Below are positions 1 through 11,829 of a stretch of DNA of 64,000 bases, in pieces (position 1 is the first letter of the stretch; the number at the start of each line of letters is the position of its first letter). The stretch is taken from the NCBI RefSeq assembly GCF_949987535.1, contig NC_080068.1, positions 84,283,254 through 84,347,253 on the forward strand, read 5' to 3'. The notes below the pieces were generated by a model. The model did no database searches and was not told where the DNA came from. It was given only the letters and a program-made list of their open reading frames with translations. The position numbers and the translations under genes were made by a program. Origin of the DNA: Balaenoptera acutorostrata. Its lineage: Eukaryota > Chordata > Mammalia > Artiodactyla > Balaenopteridae.

Positions 1-216
1 TCACAGCCACACATAGATCAATCCACACCCAGGATGGGCAAGTGACTCCAACCCTCTCTTCCCCATACAGCAGTCACAGCCCTATCACAGCTGGCGGGCA
101 CCTACAGCCCACATGAGGGATGGCCATAGAGTGCCTGGTTCTGGTGGCCAGAGGAGACTGCACTTCTGGGCCACACAGAATAGCTTCTAAAGAACACCAC
201 TCTTTTAAGACCAAGG
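1..216. other. Unassigned, moderately GC-rich sequence
   Basis: No convincing reading frame is visible. The stretch is richer in G and C than most of the window. It sits directly before the galectin-1 retrocopy, and L1 5'UTR/ORF1-like sequence resumes right after that retrocopy, so it could be the upstream part of an old L1 5'UTR split by the insertion. That is inference from position and composition only. Confidence 0.3.
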
Positions 217-218
217 CT

Positions 219-748
219 CTCCGGTAGAGTCTTCAGACAACTGGTGCCCAAGTCCCAGGAACATCCTCCTCTCCTCAATCATGGTTTGTGGTCTTGTCAT
301 CAGCAACCTGAATCTCAAACCTGGGGGGGTGCCTCAGAGTGCTGGGCAAGGTGGCCCTGGACACCAAGAGCTTCGTGCTGAACCTGGGCAAAGATGGCAA
401 CAACCTGTGCCTGCACTTCAAACCCCGCTTCAATGAGCACGGGGACACCAACACCATCGTGTGTAACAGCAAGGATGGCGGGGCCTGGGGTGCCGAGCAG
501 CAGGAGTCTGTCTTCCCCTTCCAGCCTGGAAGTGTTGTGGAGGTATGCATCTGCTTTGACCAGGCAGAGCTAACCATCCAGCAGCCTTGTGGATACAAAT
601 TCAAATTCCCCAACTGCCTCAACCTGGAGGCCATCAACTACCTGGCGGCCAATGGCGACTTCAAGATCAAGTGCGTGGCCTTTGAGTGAAGCCAGCCAGC
701 CCATGGCCCCCAATAAAGGCAGCTGCCTTTGCTCCCCCTGGAAAAAAA
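219..748 (+). pseudogene. LGALS1: Galectin-1 processed pseudogene (retrocopy)
   Basis: An intronless copy of the galectin-1 mRNA: a 5'UTR-like stretch, the start codon (ATG at 281), the whole coding region, the stop (TGA at 687-689), the 3'UTR with AATAAA at 712-717, and a short A tract at 742-748. Galectin-1 is a small beta-galactoside-binding lectin of about 135 residues. The first 15 codons read in frame from the ATG. A run of seven Gs at 323-329, where six are expected, then shifts the frame. The remaining 116 codons are open in another frame that has no ATG. In this frame the sugar-binding HxNPR motif reads HFKPR (Asn to Lys) and the Arg of the EQR motif is Gln; the Trp of the GGAWG segment and the two His are kept. 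Loss of all introns together with an A tail marks an L1-mediated retrocopy. No clean TSD was found. A functional gene is unlikely given the frameshift and binding-site changes. Confidence 0.93.
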
Positions 749-2265
749 CTGACGGAGGTATCCGCTTTCCGTAATACATGTAGACAAACACAGAGAGACA
801 GGCAAAACAAGGAGACAGAGAAATATATTCCATATCAAAGAACAAGGCAAATCCCCAGAAAAATACTTTAATGAATCAGAGATAAGCAACCTACCTGACA
901 AAGCATTCAAAATAATGTTCATAAAGACACTCACTCCCAGTGCAGCCAAAATTAAATTAATTAATATAAGAAAGAAAATTAATTATAAAAAAAAAAAAGA
1001 CAGTCATTGATCTCAGGAGAAGAAAGGGATGAACGTGGCAAGAAGCCAACAAAGAGAAACTATAAGAAAGTACTGAAGAGAAGTTATAAGTGAAATGAAA
1101 AACACATTGGAAGGGTTCAACAGCAGAATGGATAAAACAGAAGCAGATTGGGAGTCTGGGACTGACATGTACACACTGCTATTTTTAAAATAGGTAACCA
1201 ACAAAGACCTACTGTATAGCACAGGGAACTCTGCTCAATATTCTGTAATAACCTAAATGGGAAAAGAATTTGAAAAGGAAAGATACATGTATATGTATAA
1301 CTGAATCACTTTGCTGTACACCTGAAACTAACACAACATTGTTAATCAACTAAAAACAAAAAGAAGCACAAAACAAGCTGAAAGACAAAGCAATGGAAAA
1401 CACCCAGACAGAGCAGCACAATGTAAAAAAAGAATTAAAGAAATGAGGATAACATAGGGGACCCTGGAACAACATCAAGTGGAATAACATTTGCATTATG
1501 GGGGTTTCAAAAGGAGAAGAGGAAGAGAAAGAGAAAATTCTTTAATTTGTATTTAAAGAAATAATGGCTGAAAACTTTCCTAATCTGGGGAAGGAAACAG
1601 ATATTCAGTTCCAGGAAGCCCAGAGTGTTCCAAATAAGACAAACCCAAAGAGCAACACACTGAGACACATTGTTATTTAAATGGTAAAAGTTAACGATTA
1701 AGAGAGAATTGTAAAAAGAAAGAAGCAAGAAAAAAAACAACTTATTATGTACTAGGGACAACTGATAAGGCTATCAGCACATTTTTCAGCAGAAATTTTA
1801 CAGGCCAGAAGGGAGTGACATGACATATTCAAAGTGCTGAAAGGAAAAAAACTGCCAAACAAGAATTCTCTACCTGGCAAGGTTATCATTCTGAATTAAA
1901 GAACAGATTAAGGTTTTATAGATAAGCAAAAGCTAAAAGAGTTCATCACCACTAAACTGGTCTTATAAGAAATGTTAAAGGAACTCCTCCAAGCTAAAAA
2001 GAAAAGGCACTAATTAATAAGAAAACATATGAAAGCAAAATTTTCACTGGAAAAGGTAAATAAATGCTAGAGATAGTAAATCAATCTCTTATAAAACAAG
2101 TAGCAAAGTAAAAGTCAAAAGTAGTAAAATTAATTAAAAATACAATAATTATTCAAGGGATACATAAAATAAAACGATGTAAAACGAGTCATCAAAAATA
2201 TAAAATTAAGGAGGTGTTAAAATATAAAGCTTTGGAATGTGTTCAAAATGTAAATAAATGAATAA
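749..2265 (+). mobile_element. Old L1: end of 5'UTR, ORF1 and inter-ORF region (decayed)
   Basis: The sequence matches, at a diverged level, the ORF1 region of the L1 at 15035-21003: the segment near 830-930 (CCCCAGAAAAA, GATAAGCAACCTACCTG), the GACAACATT-like and GGAGAAGA-rich block near 1470-1540, and the block near 1790-1990 ending in GGAACTCCTCCAA. Many stops and shifts leave no useful frame. After ORF1 comes AT-rich inter-ORF sequence, then the element jumps near 2270 straight to the C-terminal third of ORF2, so most of ORF2 is missing. Divergence places it as an older, L1MA/L1MB-like element (inference). Confidence 0.75.
1146..1357 (+). mobile_element. L1 3'-end fragment nested inside L1 ORF1
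   Basis: This 212 bp piece starts in the L1 3'UTR (ATTGGGAGTCTGGGACTGAC) and runs to an A-rich end. It is closely similar to the 3'UTR at about 27730-27950 of another L1 in this window. The flanking ORF1 sequence continues on both sides. An imperfect 11 bp TSD, ending in AGAAGCA, lies at 1135-1145 and 1358-1368. It is a severely 5'-truncated L1 insertion into an existing L1. Confidence 0.8.
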
Positions 2266-2274
2266 ATAAATAAA

Positions 2275-4378
2275 TAAATGGAAATAGATACTGTACTCAT
2301 AGATTGGAAGAACCAAAATTGTGAAAATGTCCATACTACCGAAAACAATCTACCAATTCAATGTAATCCCTATCAAAATACCAATAGTATTTGTCACAGA
2401 ACTAGAAAAAAAAATCCTAAAATTTGTGTACAGATATAAAAGATCCCAAATAGCTAAAGCAATCTTGAGAAAGAACAAAGCTGGAGGTATCACAATCCTT
2501 GATTTCTAACTGTATTACAAAGCTACAGTAGTACGTTACTGACACAAAAACAGACACATAGATCAATGGAATATAATAGAGAGCACAGAAATAAACACAT
2601 GTACTAATGGTCAATTAGTCTACAACAAAGGAGGCAAGAATATACAGTGGGCAAAAGACAATCTCTTCAATAAGTAGTGTTGGGAAAATTGAACAGCTAC
2701 ACGCAAAAGAAACAGGGCCACTTTCTTACCACATATACACAAATAAACTCAAAATGGATTAAAAACTTAAATGTGAGACCTGAAATCATAAAAGTCCTAG
2801 AAGAAAATGTAGGCAGGAAGCTCTTTTACATCAATCTTAGCAACATTTTTTGAATATGTCTCCTCAGGGAAGGGCAATAAAAGCAAAATAAACAAATGGG
2901 ACTACATTAAACTAAAAAGCTTTTTCACAGCAAAGGAAACCATCAACAAAACAAAAAAGGCAACCTACTGGATGGGAAAAGATATTTGAATATGACATAT
3001 TCTGTAAGGGGTTGATATTCAACATATATAAAGAACTCATACAACTCAATATCAAGGAAAGAAACAACCCAATTAATAAGTTGACAGAGGACCTGAATAG
3101 ACATTTTTCCAAAGAAGACAAAGAGGGCTTCCCTGGTGGCGCAGTGGTTAAGAATCCACCTGCCAATGCAGGTGACATGAGTTCGAGCCCTGGTCCGGGA
3201 AGATCCCACAGGCCGTGGAGCAACTAAGCCTGTGTGCCACAACTACTGAGCCTGAGCTCTAGAGCCCACGAGCCACAACTACTGAGCCCACGTGCCTAGA
3301 GCCTGTGCTCCGCAACAAGAGAAGCCACTGCAATGAGAAGCCCGCATAACGCAACAAAGAATAGCCCCCGCTCGCTGCAACTTGAGAAAGCCCGTGCACA
3401 GCAACGAAGACCCAATGCAGCCAAAAATAAATAAATTAATTAATTAAAAAAAAAACAAAAGAAGACATAGAGATGGCCAATAGGCACATGAAAAGATGCT
3501 CAACATCACTAATCATCAAGGAAACGCACATCAAAACCAGGATATACTACCTCATACCTGTCAGAATGGCTATTATAAAATAGACAAAAAACAAGTGTTG
3601 GTAAGGGTGTGGAGAAAAGTCCTCATGCACTGTCTGTAGAAATGCCTATTGCAGTTACTATGAAAAACAGTATGGAGATTCCTTAAAAAACTAAAAATAG
3701 AACTACCACTAGTGATCAAGCAATTTCACTTCTGAACATTTATTCGAAGGAAACAAAAGCACTAATTCAAAAAGATACATGCACCCCTATGTTCATTGAA
3801 GCCCTATTTACAATAGCCAAGACATGGAAGCAACCTAAGGGTCCAAGGATAAATGAATGGATAAAGAAAATGTGGTACATATACATACAATGGAATGTTA
3901 CTCAGCCATTTAAAAAAAAAAAAAAAGAAGAAATCTTGCCATTTGTGACAATATGGATGGACCTAGAGTGTATTATGCTAAGTGAAATAAGTCTGTCAGA
4001 GAAAGACAAATACCTATAATTTCAATTTATATGGAATCTAAAAAACAAAGCAAATGAACAAACAAAACAAAGCAGAACAGACTCAAAGACACAGAGAACA
4101 AAACTGGTGGTTGCCAGAGTGGAGTGGGGTGGGGGGAATGGGTGAATTAGGTAGAGAGAATTAAGGAGTACAAACTTATTGCTATAAAATAAACAAGGCA
4201 TGAGGATATAATGTACAGAATAGGGAATATAGTCAATAATATTGTAATAGCTCTGTATGGTAACAAGATTTATTGTGGTGATTATTTTGTAATATATAAA
4301 AATATCAAATCACTATGTTGGACACCTGAAACAAATATAATATTGTATGTTAATTATAATTCAATTAAATAAATAATT
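2275..4378 (+). mobile_element. Old L1: C-terminal ORF2 and 3'UTR, split by a SINE
   Basis: Translation pieces match the L1 ORF2 C-terminal third: 2321-2509 corresponds to the KMSILPK...KFVWRHKRP region of the better L1 copy, and 3789-4019 to the FIAALFTIA...MWYIY and MDLE regions. The frame has many shifts. A SINE interrupts it at about 3126-3457. The 3'UTR runs from about 4020 and ends in an AT-rich tail at 4340-4378. Its sequence differs from the 3'UTRs of the L1s at 15035 and 34076, so it belongs to an older subfamily. Confidence 0.8.
3126..3457 (+). mobile_element. CHR-2 type SINE
   Basis: A tRNA-derived SINE with a pol III A box in TGGCGCAGTGG and a B box in AGTTCGAGCCC, then the tRNA-unrelated body and an AAATAAAT/A tail. 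A 15 bp TSD with one mismatch (AAAGAAGACAAAGAG against AAAGAAGACATAGAG) lies at 3111-3125 and 3458-3472. It sits within L1 ORF2 sequence and is therefore younger than that L1. Confidence 0.95.
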
Positions 4379-5671
4379 TTAGAGATAACGAAATGTCTTG
4401 AAAAATACTTTGTTTCATCTCCTTTATATTCTGTACTAATGGTAAAGCTTTAAGAGAAGTGAGGTAGGCAGGATTCTAACATGGCTGCCAAGATTCCCAC
4501 TTCACTGGTGAATAAACTCAGTATAATCCCCCAGTGAGAGCCAAATGGATCAGCAAACAGGAAACATCATGGACTCTTTAGGAAAACATATGTAGTTTAG
4601 GCTTATTAGATTATAATAAGACAGAAGCTGGCAAACATAAGATGTAAAGGAAGATGGAGACCAAATAATAAACGAGGAGGTGAGATCTTATTCTGCAGTC
4701 AATGGGAACAGTGAGAACACATAAAATAGGAATAGAGGGGAGAGCAGTAATTAATCTTTCTTAACTATGGTCTTGTTGTTGTTTTTTTTTTTGAGGGGCA
4801 ACAACTGAAACTTTAATAGTAAAAATAGATCTCATTCCCTTAGGAATTCAGGAAAGAAGTCTGAAACCCAGTATGGAAATGGCACTTTGGAGAGACTTTG
4901 TAGCCAGTTGTCTAACTCTACTTATGTAGGTTTTAACTTCTGATGTAGTATTAACATATCCATAACAGGAGCTATTGACCACTACACATATATCTCATCT
5001 TTCTATTAGTATCTGATCTAACATCATTGCTTAAAATTTAAGAGTTAAGAGATGTTAATATGTTAACAAGTCTGATAGTAAATTCAATTTGATATTAAAA
5101 GACAGTTTTGTCAACCTGCAGGCCCTGTGGTGAGAATGCGAATCAATAGGCACACTATATTAGAAGAGAAGAAATTCTGAAAATTTTAGCTGTGGTATTT
5201 AAATGCATATTCATGAAGGTAAAAATGAAGACATTAGTGAAATGTGAAAAATACATATAATTACTAAATTATGTGTTAGTTAGACCCTAGAAGATTTATG
5301 CTATATACTAAAGAATAGTATAAGAATGAGTAACATATTTAAATGGGAAAGAAGAAAAAATCTGTTCAACTTAAATCAACCCAAACTAGTAATTTATTTG
5401 GGAAGCACACATATCATAGGCTCTTGATTCAGAAAGTGTTGGATTTCAATTCTTCCTTTTATAATTTGCCACCTATTAGATCATGGGAAAAATATGTAAG
5501 TGCTTCTAACTTGTCTTTTTCTCTTTAAGAATAACAGGAAAATATGGTTTTCCATATTTAAATCATTAACCTAATACTGGACAAAACTTACAATCAATAT
5601 TGTTTTCATCTAAATATCAAAATAATACCTAAAAGCCTATTAATCTTTTTAATATGGTTATTATCTTTCAA
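4379..5671. other. Unassigned AT-rich sequence
   Basis: No exon-like frame is visible. There is a short T-rich tract near 4780-4792. The stretch near 4465-4560 is less AT-rich and may be an old repeat, but I cannot name it. Confidence 0.5.
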
Positions 5672-5686
5672 AGGAAAGTCACTTTT

Positions 5687-5761
5687 TTTTTTTTAATAAT
5701 AATCTTTTATTTATTTATTTATCTTTATATTTATTTTTGGCTGTGCTGGGTCTTCGTTTCT
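5687..5761 (-). mobile_element. Severely 5'-truncated SINE, 3' tail only
   Basis: On the minus strand this is only the last about 30 bp of the CHR-2 type SINE (complement of TTTTGGCTGTGCTGGGTCTT) followed by its A-rich tail. A perfect 15 bp TSD (AGGAAAGTCACTTTT) lies at 5672-5686 and 5762-5776, so it is a real truncated insertion rather than a decayed full copy. Confidence 0.88.
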
Positions 5762-5776
5762 AGGAAAGTCACTTTT

Positions 5777-6315
5777 TAAAGTCATGATATTTAGTAAGCA
5801 AGCTTCTCTGTATTACTTGAGTTGATTTAATTTTACGCTAGAGACATTTATATAAATTTCTATCAGAAGTATTACTTGAATGTTAAATATTATGTTGCAA
5901 AGATGACGGGCTGACTTCACCATCATCTCAAAATGCTCATAGTGTATAAGGCATCCATAAGAGCAGTTTCTTTCTATAGCTGTGAATGTTCAAGCAAGTG
6001 TATGTTGTGATCTGACCTGGATTATACACAGAGCAAGAATGACAAATCCAGAATGAAGACCAGAGCAGCTTCAAACTTAATCCACTACTCTATAGCGAGT
6101 TACGCGATTTTTGAAGAACCTGGATAATTCCGCGGGAACTTATGTTAGACTAGCTTATGTAATTGATTCTGCATAAAAGACAAAAATACTGATGGTTCAG
6201 TATTCTACAGATCTGTGGGCATTGTATTCTCCTGGGTAATTGCATGAGCAAGAGAAAAAGACATAGCTTCTTCCTCACTTTCTCCTTAAAAGAAAAGAAA
6301 ACATAAAAAGAAAAA
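5777..6315. other. Unassigned sequence with a small CpG cluster
   Basis: No gene or named repeat is recognised. Five CpG dinucleotides fall within about 40 bp at roughly 6094-6135, including a CCGCGG, which is unusual against the CpG-poor surroundings. Confidence 0.45.
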
Positions 6316-6318
6316 AGA

Positions 6319-6455
6319 GGGAGTTCCCTGGTCTAGTTCTTAGGATTTGGTACTTTCACTGCAGAGGTCCGGGTTCAATTCCTGGTTGGAGAACTGAGAT
6401 CCCCACAAGCCATGTTGCGTGATGCAGCCAAAATTAAAATTAAAATTAAAAAAAT
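6319..6455 (+). mobile_element. CHR-1 type SINE (tRNA-derived)
   Basis: It begins GGGAGTTCCCTGG and keeps a tRNA-like B box (GGTTCAATTCC near 6371), a GAACTGAGATCCC segment and a GCAGCCAAAATTAAAATT tail. This is the layout of the shorter CHR-1 type SINE, distinct from the CHR-2 type copies elsewhere. No clear TSD was seen. The A-box region is degraded. Confidence 0.85.
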
Positions 6456-8610
6456 GTAAAGTGCTTCTGAAGATCTGTAATAAGATGGTTAAAAAAAAAA
6501 AGAAAGAAAACAGTAAAAAAAAAGGAACAAAAAAAAAATCCAGTCTTTAATAAATAAAACTAAAGATATTACTAAAGGACAGTATTTTTCAAGCTTACTT
6601 TTAAAATTGAGCTTATAAATTCAGATAAACAGAGTTTTTAATTATTGCATTTTAAAAATTGCAAACTAATTGCATTTAAGTAATTAAATATATTTGTCTT
6701 CTAGAAAAAACATGCGACAACTATACATACACACGCTTATGTCTGGAATTTATTCTATATGTCTTTGCTGCTCTTTGTATTCAATTTTTTCTGACAATTA
6801 ATGGGAATGCACATGCTCCTAAATTATACTGAAAGCCTAGTGTTTGGAAATAAAATTTTGGTAGCTGAAGTTATCTATTTATTTTTGTACATATAGTATA
6901 CATATAGTGTTTGTAAAGTGCAATAAAATATTTAAAGAATTAAGGATATTAATAAGTAAAGATAGACATCTGAAAAATTTGATAAGAAAGATTAATTTAA
7001 AAGTATGAAATTGTAGATGAAATTATATTTTAGTTATAAAAGTAGTTTACAAATTTTTAGAAAATACATGTAAATGATTCCAAGATTCAAAAGTATTAGT
7101 GATGTCAAAAGGAATAATTAATATGTATCATTGTCTCAAATTTACAGAAGTTTGAGAGTCATTATCACAAGAATAATTTTTAGAAAAATGTGGAACACAG
7201 AGGGAAAGAGTAGGAATTTCATTTGTCTCAACTTGATTTTTACAATGCAGAGACCCTGATGACCCACTTGAACAATTTGGTTTCCAAAACTATCAGTTAT
7301 AATAATTAATCTTCATGATTCCATTGCTAAATACAGTGCTTACCAGTGTAGTGTGTGATGTATTGAATTTTTCTTCAATAATTGTATTTAGTGGATCACT
7401 TACACTAGCTATTTTGACAAAACAAGTTCAAACAACCTGAGATATTTAGCACTGAACCATCAGTTGTTTTACAAAGATAAACACATAAAACTAGTTATTT
7501 TGAAATCACAGTTCTCTTAAGTATCTTTTTCAAAGTTATTTTTGTAAAACGGCTTCAGGTGCTGCACAGTATGCTAATTTAATATATGTTTAGTCACTCT
7601 AAAAGAATGTCTGAATCAGTGTCAGAATTTAGTGAGAACTTTGTAAATTTACACTGAATTATTTAATGTGATTTAGAAATCTGACATAATCTGTTGGTTC
7701 TAAAATAAGTTGTACTGAATGTAAAAAACACTCTTTAAAGTCCATGACTTCACTACTTAAAGTTTACATATCACAACACATTCTTTAAAGATTTCATGAG
7801 TCATAAATACTAAGTAATGTATAGAAAGGGAATATGTGATAATGTATCTACATTTTGCTTGAAATAACTGTTGGGTGTTCCCTATGTGTTCTCATTTTCT
7901 CTCGGCCCAGCTTGGTACAGTGTCTTACTCTTACTGTCAAGAGTATGATACATGTTTTAAGTTTACTCCGTTTGGTTCTACAGCATAGATACGTTAAGCT
8001 CATTTATGCAGTTTAAATTTTCCTTTATATAGTTTGCAGTGTAAAAGACATTGTATGGTTAAGGGCCTTATCAAGTACTGAATTTTAAATAGAGTGAAAT
8101 CTGTATCTATAGTGTTTGTTTATACAGTATGCCAAGTCCTTGAAACCTATATATAAGCAGCAGTATGCTTTATTTGACTCTTATGAAGTACTAAATTTTG
8201 AGTTTCGCTTTAAAATTTTAATGTCTTCATTAGAAAAAAAACATAGTTACCTGCATATTTTAGAGTAATATTAATTTTAGATTAATTAGATTAATTTTTA
8301 ATTTTTTTTTTATTGTGGTAGACTAAATGTCTTTATAGAAAGAGGTCATCCAAGAATATTTGTACTCATCACAGAAAAGTTCAAAACTCCAAGGAAAAAA
8401 AAAGAACAAAACTCCACACTATGGAGGGGCTACTTGTGTTTGCTTCGTCCCAGGCACAGTACATGTCAGTCATCAAATGTGCCAAGAATTTTCTTGCCTC
8501 GAGGCCTTTTTACCTGCTGTTATGTCCAGTTAACTACTGCCATCTAATCACACAGGTCTTAATTTAACTATCTCTTCCACAGGGAGGACTAATCTAAATG
8601 TCATAGGTGT
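6456..8610. other. Unassigned AT-rich sequence
   Basis: The stretch is AT-rich without a convincing coding frame, a named repeat or low-complexity sequence beyond short A runs near 6490-6540. Very old repeats could be hidden here. Confidence 0.5.
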
Positions 8611-8614
8611 TTGT

Positions 8615-8825
8615 TACATCCTATGCTACAACTTTATAGCACTTATTATTCTTTTGAAATTATGTAATTAGTCTGATTATTTAATCTCTCTCTACCCATT
8701 ATCTGTAAGATCTATGAAGGCAATAATCCTGCCTATTTGCTTTTCTCTGGATGTCCCAGAATAGACCATGGGTTTAGTAGTAGTCTATTAAATAAATACT
8801 TCTTACGTGAATAAATAAAAGAATG
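8615..8825 (+). mobile_element. L2 LINE 3' end (ancient)
   Basis: The order of elements fits an L2 3' end: a 'cacttattattc' segment, then 'gatctatgaaggcaataat', then 'tagtagtctattaaataaat' and a final 'gtgaataaataaa'. Each piece is diverged, so the call rests on order and the ending. Confidence 0.55.
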
Positions 8826-11094
8826 TGAAAAGTTTTCTACATAGAATCAAAGTAAAGTTACTTATTGCAATGGTAATATATGACAAAATTTGTATTCAAA
8901 CTTGGTGTCTTAGTAAAAATTCACAGTTTGTGTCTATGTCCACATGCCTATATTACAAGTAGCAGGGTTTAGCTGGATAAAACTCATGTTATGAAAAGAT
9001 GGGAATGTGAGGATGGTAAAGATAAGATCAGAGATGATTTTAAGAGTCTCTGTAAAGGGAAAAGTCTGGGTTAGAACTGAGATTTTGATCCATAGGGATT
9101 GTTTCTCTCAACAGAAAAAGAAAGACACAGGATTAGGAATAGATTTAGGAATGTTTTAAAATGAGTTTCAATTTAGACTATTTTGGAGAAAATTGTGCCA
9201 GGTTTGTAGGGCATCCAGTTATAAATCTCTAACATGCAACTCCAGATGTGGAACTATAATTCATGGGCTGAAAGAGAGATAGAGATAGAAATAGATCAAT
9301 AGAGAGAGAGAGACTTGATTTACAGGAACTTAGTCAAAAGTCAAGACAATAATAGCATATTCCTGTTTTGTCAGAGGCATTCTCCATTGGTTGCAAGAGC
9401 AGAAAACTGCAGAGTGACTTTGTTCCTTGGCAAAATCCCTAGGAGGTTGAATGGCTAGGTATTTTCAGAATAACAGAAAGTAATTCTAGTTCATCAAAAT
9501 TACATAAAACTGAAAATCCTAGTTGGGGTGGCACACCTTTCTGTGATTTGTCACCTGAGCTTAGATCATAAAAACACATGAAGTCAAAAGTTTAAAAATG
9601 AAACTTAACAGTTTAGATATGGTTCAGGACACTCTACTGAATAGGTGCCTTTTGAAATTATAAAAATGAAGCAAATGAATAAAATAAAAGCAGTGAGCAT
9701 GAAGGCTTTAATAAAACTGTGGTTTGACTTGGCATGTCATAAATGTCAAAAGGGGAATCCAAAGACATTTATTACTAAGGCCCTACAGTTCAAATAAAAT
9801 CTGCTAACTATTGGTCTTTGTACAAAAGTAAGGAGAACAAAAAATGGTAAATGCAATCCCAGCTGTATTGGAGTCATAGATTATAACAAAATAACAAAAG
9901 CTTTCCTTACCTATTATTTTGCAAGTGGAAATGTAGGGACAAAAGAGATCTTTGTTATTTCTCTGAGCTCTGAAAAAAGACACTGTCTGCGATATGTTAT
10001 AGATTCTTGTATATGTAGTTCAATACCTCTGGGGTGTAAAGAATATATACTCTGAAATGGCATAAACGGCCATCCCTCTTTTTATACATTAAGAATGTGA
10101 TTCTGCTTGTTAAGCTTTCCAATAGTTAATGTCATACGGTGTGCTTTTACTTCTGGATTTGGCAATGAGAAGATGGAGAAATGAGGAGTTCTGGTAAATC
10201 TCCATGTAAGTGTGACACAGTTTTCATCTCTACTTTCTGTCATAATGCCTGTGGGTAAAATAGAGTAATACAGTGGAAGATGGGTGTGCCCCAAGAATAA
10301 AATCACCTACATCAGAAATCTGTCAGAGACCTTACCAAGACTATCCCAAATGTGCTTCAAGCAAAGGGTATTTGACATAAAGGGTAAATGAAGACAGGAT
10401 GAATGAAAGTCATTTTCAGCCTCTTTATGTCTGAATTTGTTGTTTTTTTGTGTGTGGGGTTTTTTTTTTAGCCATTCCAATAGAATACATCAGTTGTTGT
10501 TTAGCCTACAGCTACATTCAGCTAAATAATTAGAAAAATATCTTTTTCTTCCTATTTGCCTTTGCATCCTTTTCTCCAGAAGGTATTACATCAATATAAG
10601 CTGATCAGTCTCTGTCTCATTATTTCTAAGAATGATAGTATTATGCCAGACAATAATCCTTAGTTTAAATACTATCATGATTACAATAATAGAAAAGACC
10701 TACAATTTTCTGAACAAAGTATTACATGACTTTTCAAATATGCAATATTTATGCATGCTGAATTTGTACTCAAAAAACTAAATATATCTTGATTTCTCCA
10801 AAATTACATTTTAAAAGTGTTGTTATTAACTGAACAAATTATCCATCAGTGTTAATGCATACTTCCTTCCCAATATTACAGTGAATGCACTTCCATCTCC
10901 CTTATACTAAGTGCTAGAATTTGTTTCAGTGGAAATGTTTGAACTACATATAAAAATGCCTGTAACTATCCTGAAATTCCACCATAGAAAGTTAAGTGTT
11001 TATGACTTAGTTTGAAAAGTACTATGTCAGACCTTGAATTTACTTTTGGAAAATATGTGGCTAAAGTTGGTAGACTTAAAATAACATAAGGAGA
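8826..11094. other. Unassigned AT-rich sequence
   Basis: No coding frame of note is visible. A purine-rich simple stretch (GATA and GA units) lies at about 9268-9313 and a T/G-rich stretch at 10438-10470. Nothing else is recognised. Confidence 0.5.
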
Positions 11095-11109
11095 CAGACA
11101 CTGCTTTTT

Positions 11110-11411
11110 TTTTTTTTAATTTTTATTTATTTATTTATTTTTAATTTATGGCTATGTTGGGTCTTCGTTTCTGTGCGAGGGCTTTCTCTAGTTGCGGCAA
11201 GCGGCAGCCACTCTTCATCGCGGTGCACGGGCCTCTCACTATCGCAGCCTCTCTTGTTGCGGAGCACAGGCTCCAGATGCGCAGGCTCAGTAGTTGTGGC
11301 TCACGGGCCCAGCTGCTCCGCGGCATGTGGGATCTTCCCAGACCAGGGCTCGAACCCGTGTCCCCTGCATTAGCAGGCAGATTCTCAACCACTGCGCCAC
11401 CAGGGAAGCCC
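11110..11411 (-). mobile_element. CHR-2 type SINE
   Basis: A full-length minus-strand copy. The B box (complement of GGCTCGAACCC) is intact and the A-rich tail appears as the T run after 11105. A perfect 15 bp TSD (CAGACACTGCTTTTT) lies at 11095-11109 and 11412-11426. Chance frames through it on both strands are not genes. Confidence 0.96.
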
Positions 11412-11426
11412 CAGACACTGCTTTTT

Positions 11427-11829
11427 GAACAAGAAATATCATTAACCCTTTTAATCTTAAAAATAGTACTCTAACATTTTGGGAGGCAGGGCTAGTATAG
11501 ATAAATTAATTCCCATGAACTATTTAAAATAATTTTACATATAACTAAACTAAATTTAATTCTACTTGGCTTGGATTTCTTTTAAATTCTTCATGGCTGA
11601 AGTAAAAAAAAAAAATTGGTTAATACCCGAAATAACAACTTAATATATTTATCTTTTTTTGTGAAGCCTGTGTGAAATGTTGGCATGTTAAAATGTGACT
11701 TTGACAGTTTCATGAATTAAATTTAGGAAAAACATTTTAAAACTAATTCTATTTGTAAAATTTATTTATAAAGATCTCTCTATATATATCTATATCTATA
11801 TCTATATATAATAGATAGATACAAACACA
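11427..11829. other. AT-rich sequence with a (TATATC)n simple repeat
   Basis: Unassigned AT-rich DNA. A short TATATC/TATATA repeat followed by ATAGATAGAT lies at about 11777-11821. Confidence 0.6.

Noticed and set aside
339..689. A 116-codon galectin frame as a functional gene
   Set aside because: It begins at GTG with no in-frame ATG, is shifted from the real start codon by one base, lacks introns and has changed binding residues.
11148..11474. Frames reading CARAFSSCG / GPLTIAASLVAEHRL, recurring many times
   Set aside because: They are all CHR-2 SINE sequence in different frames and orientations.
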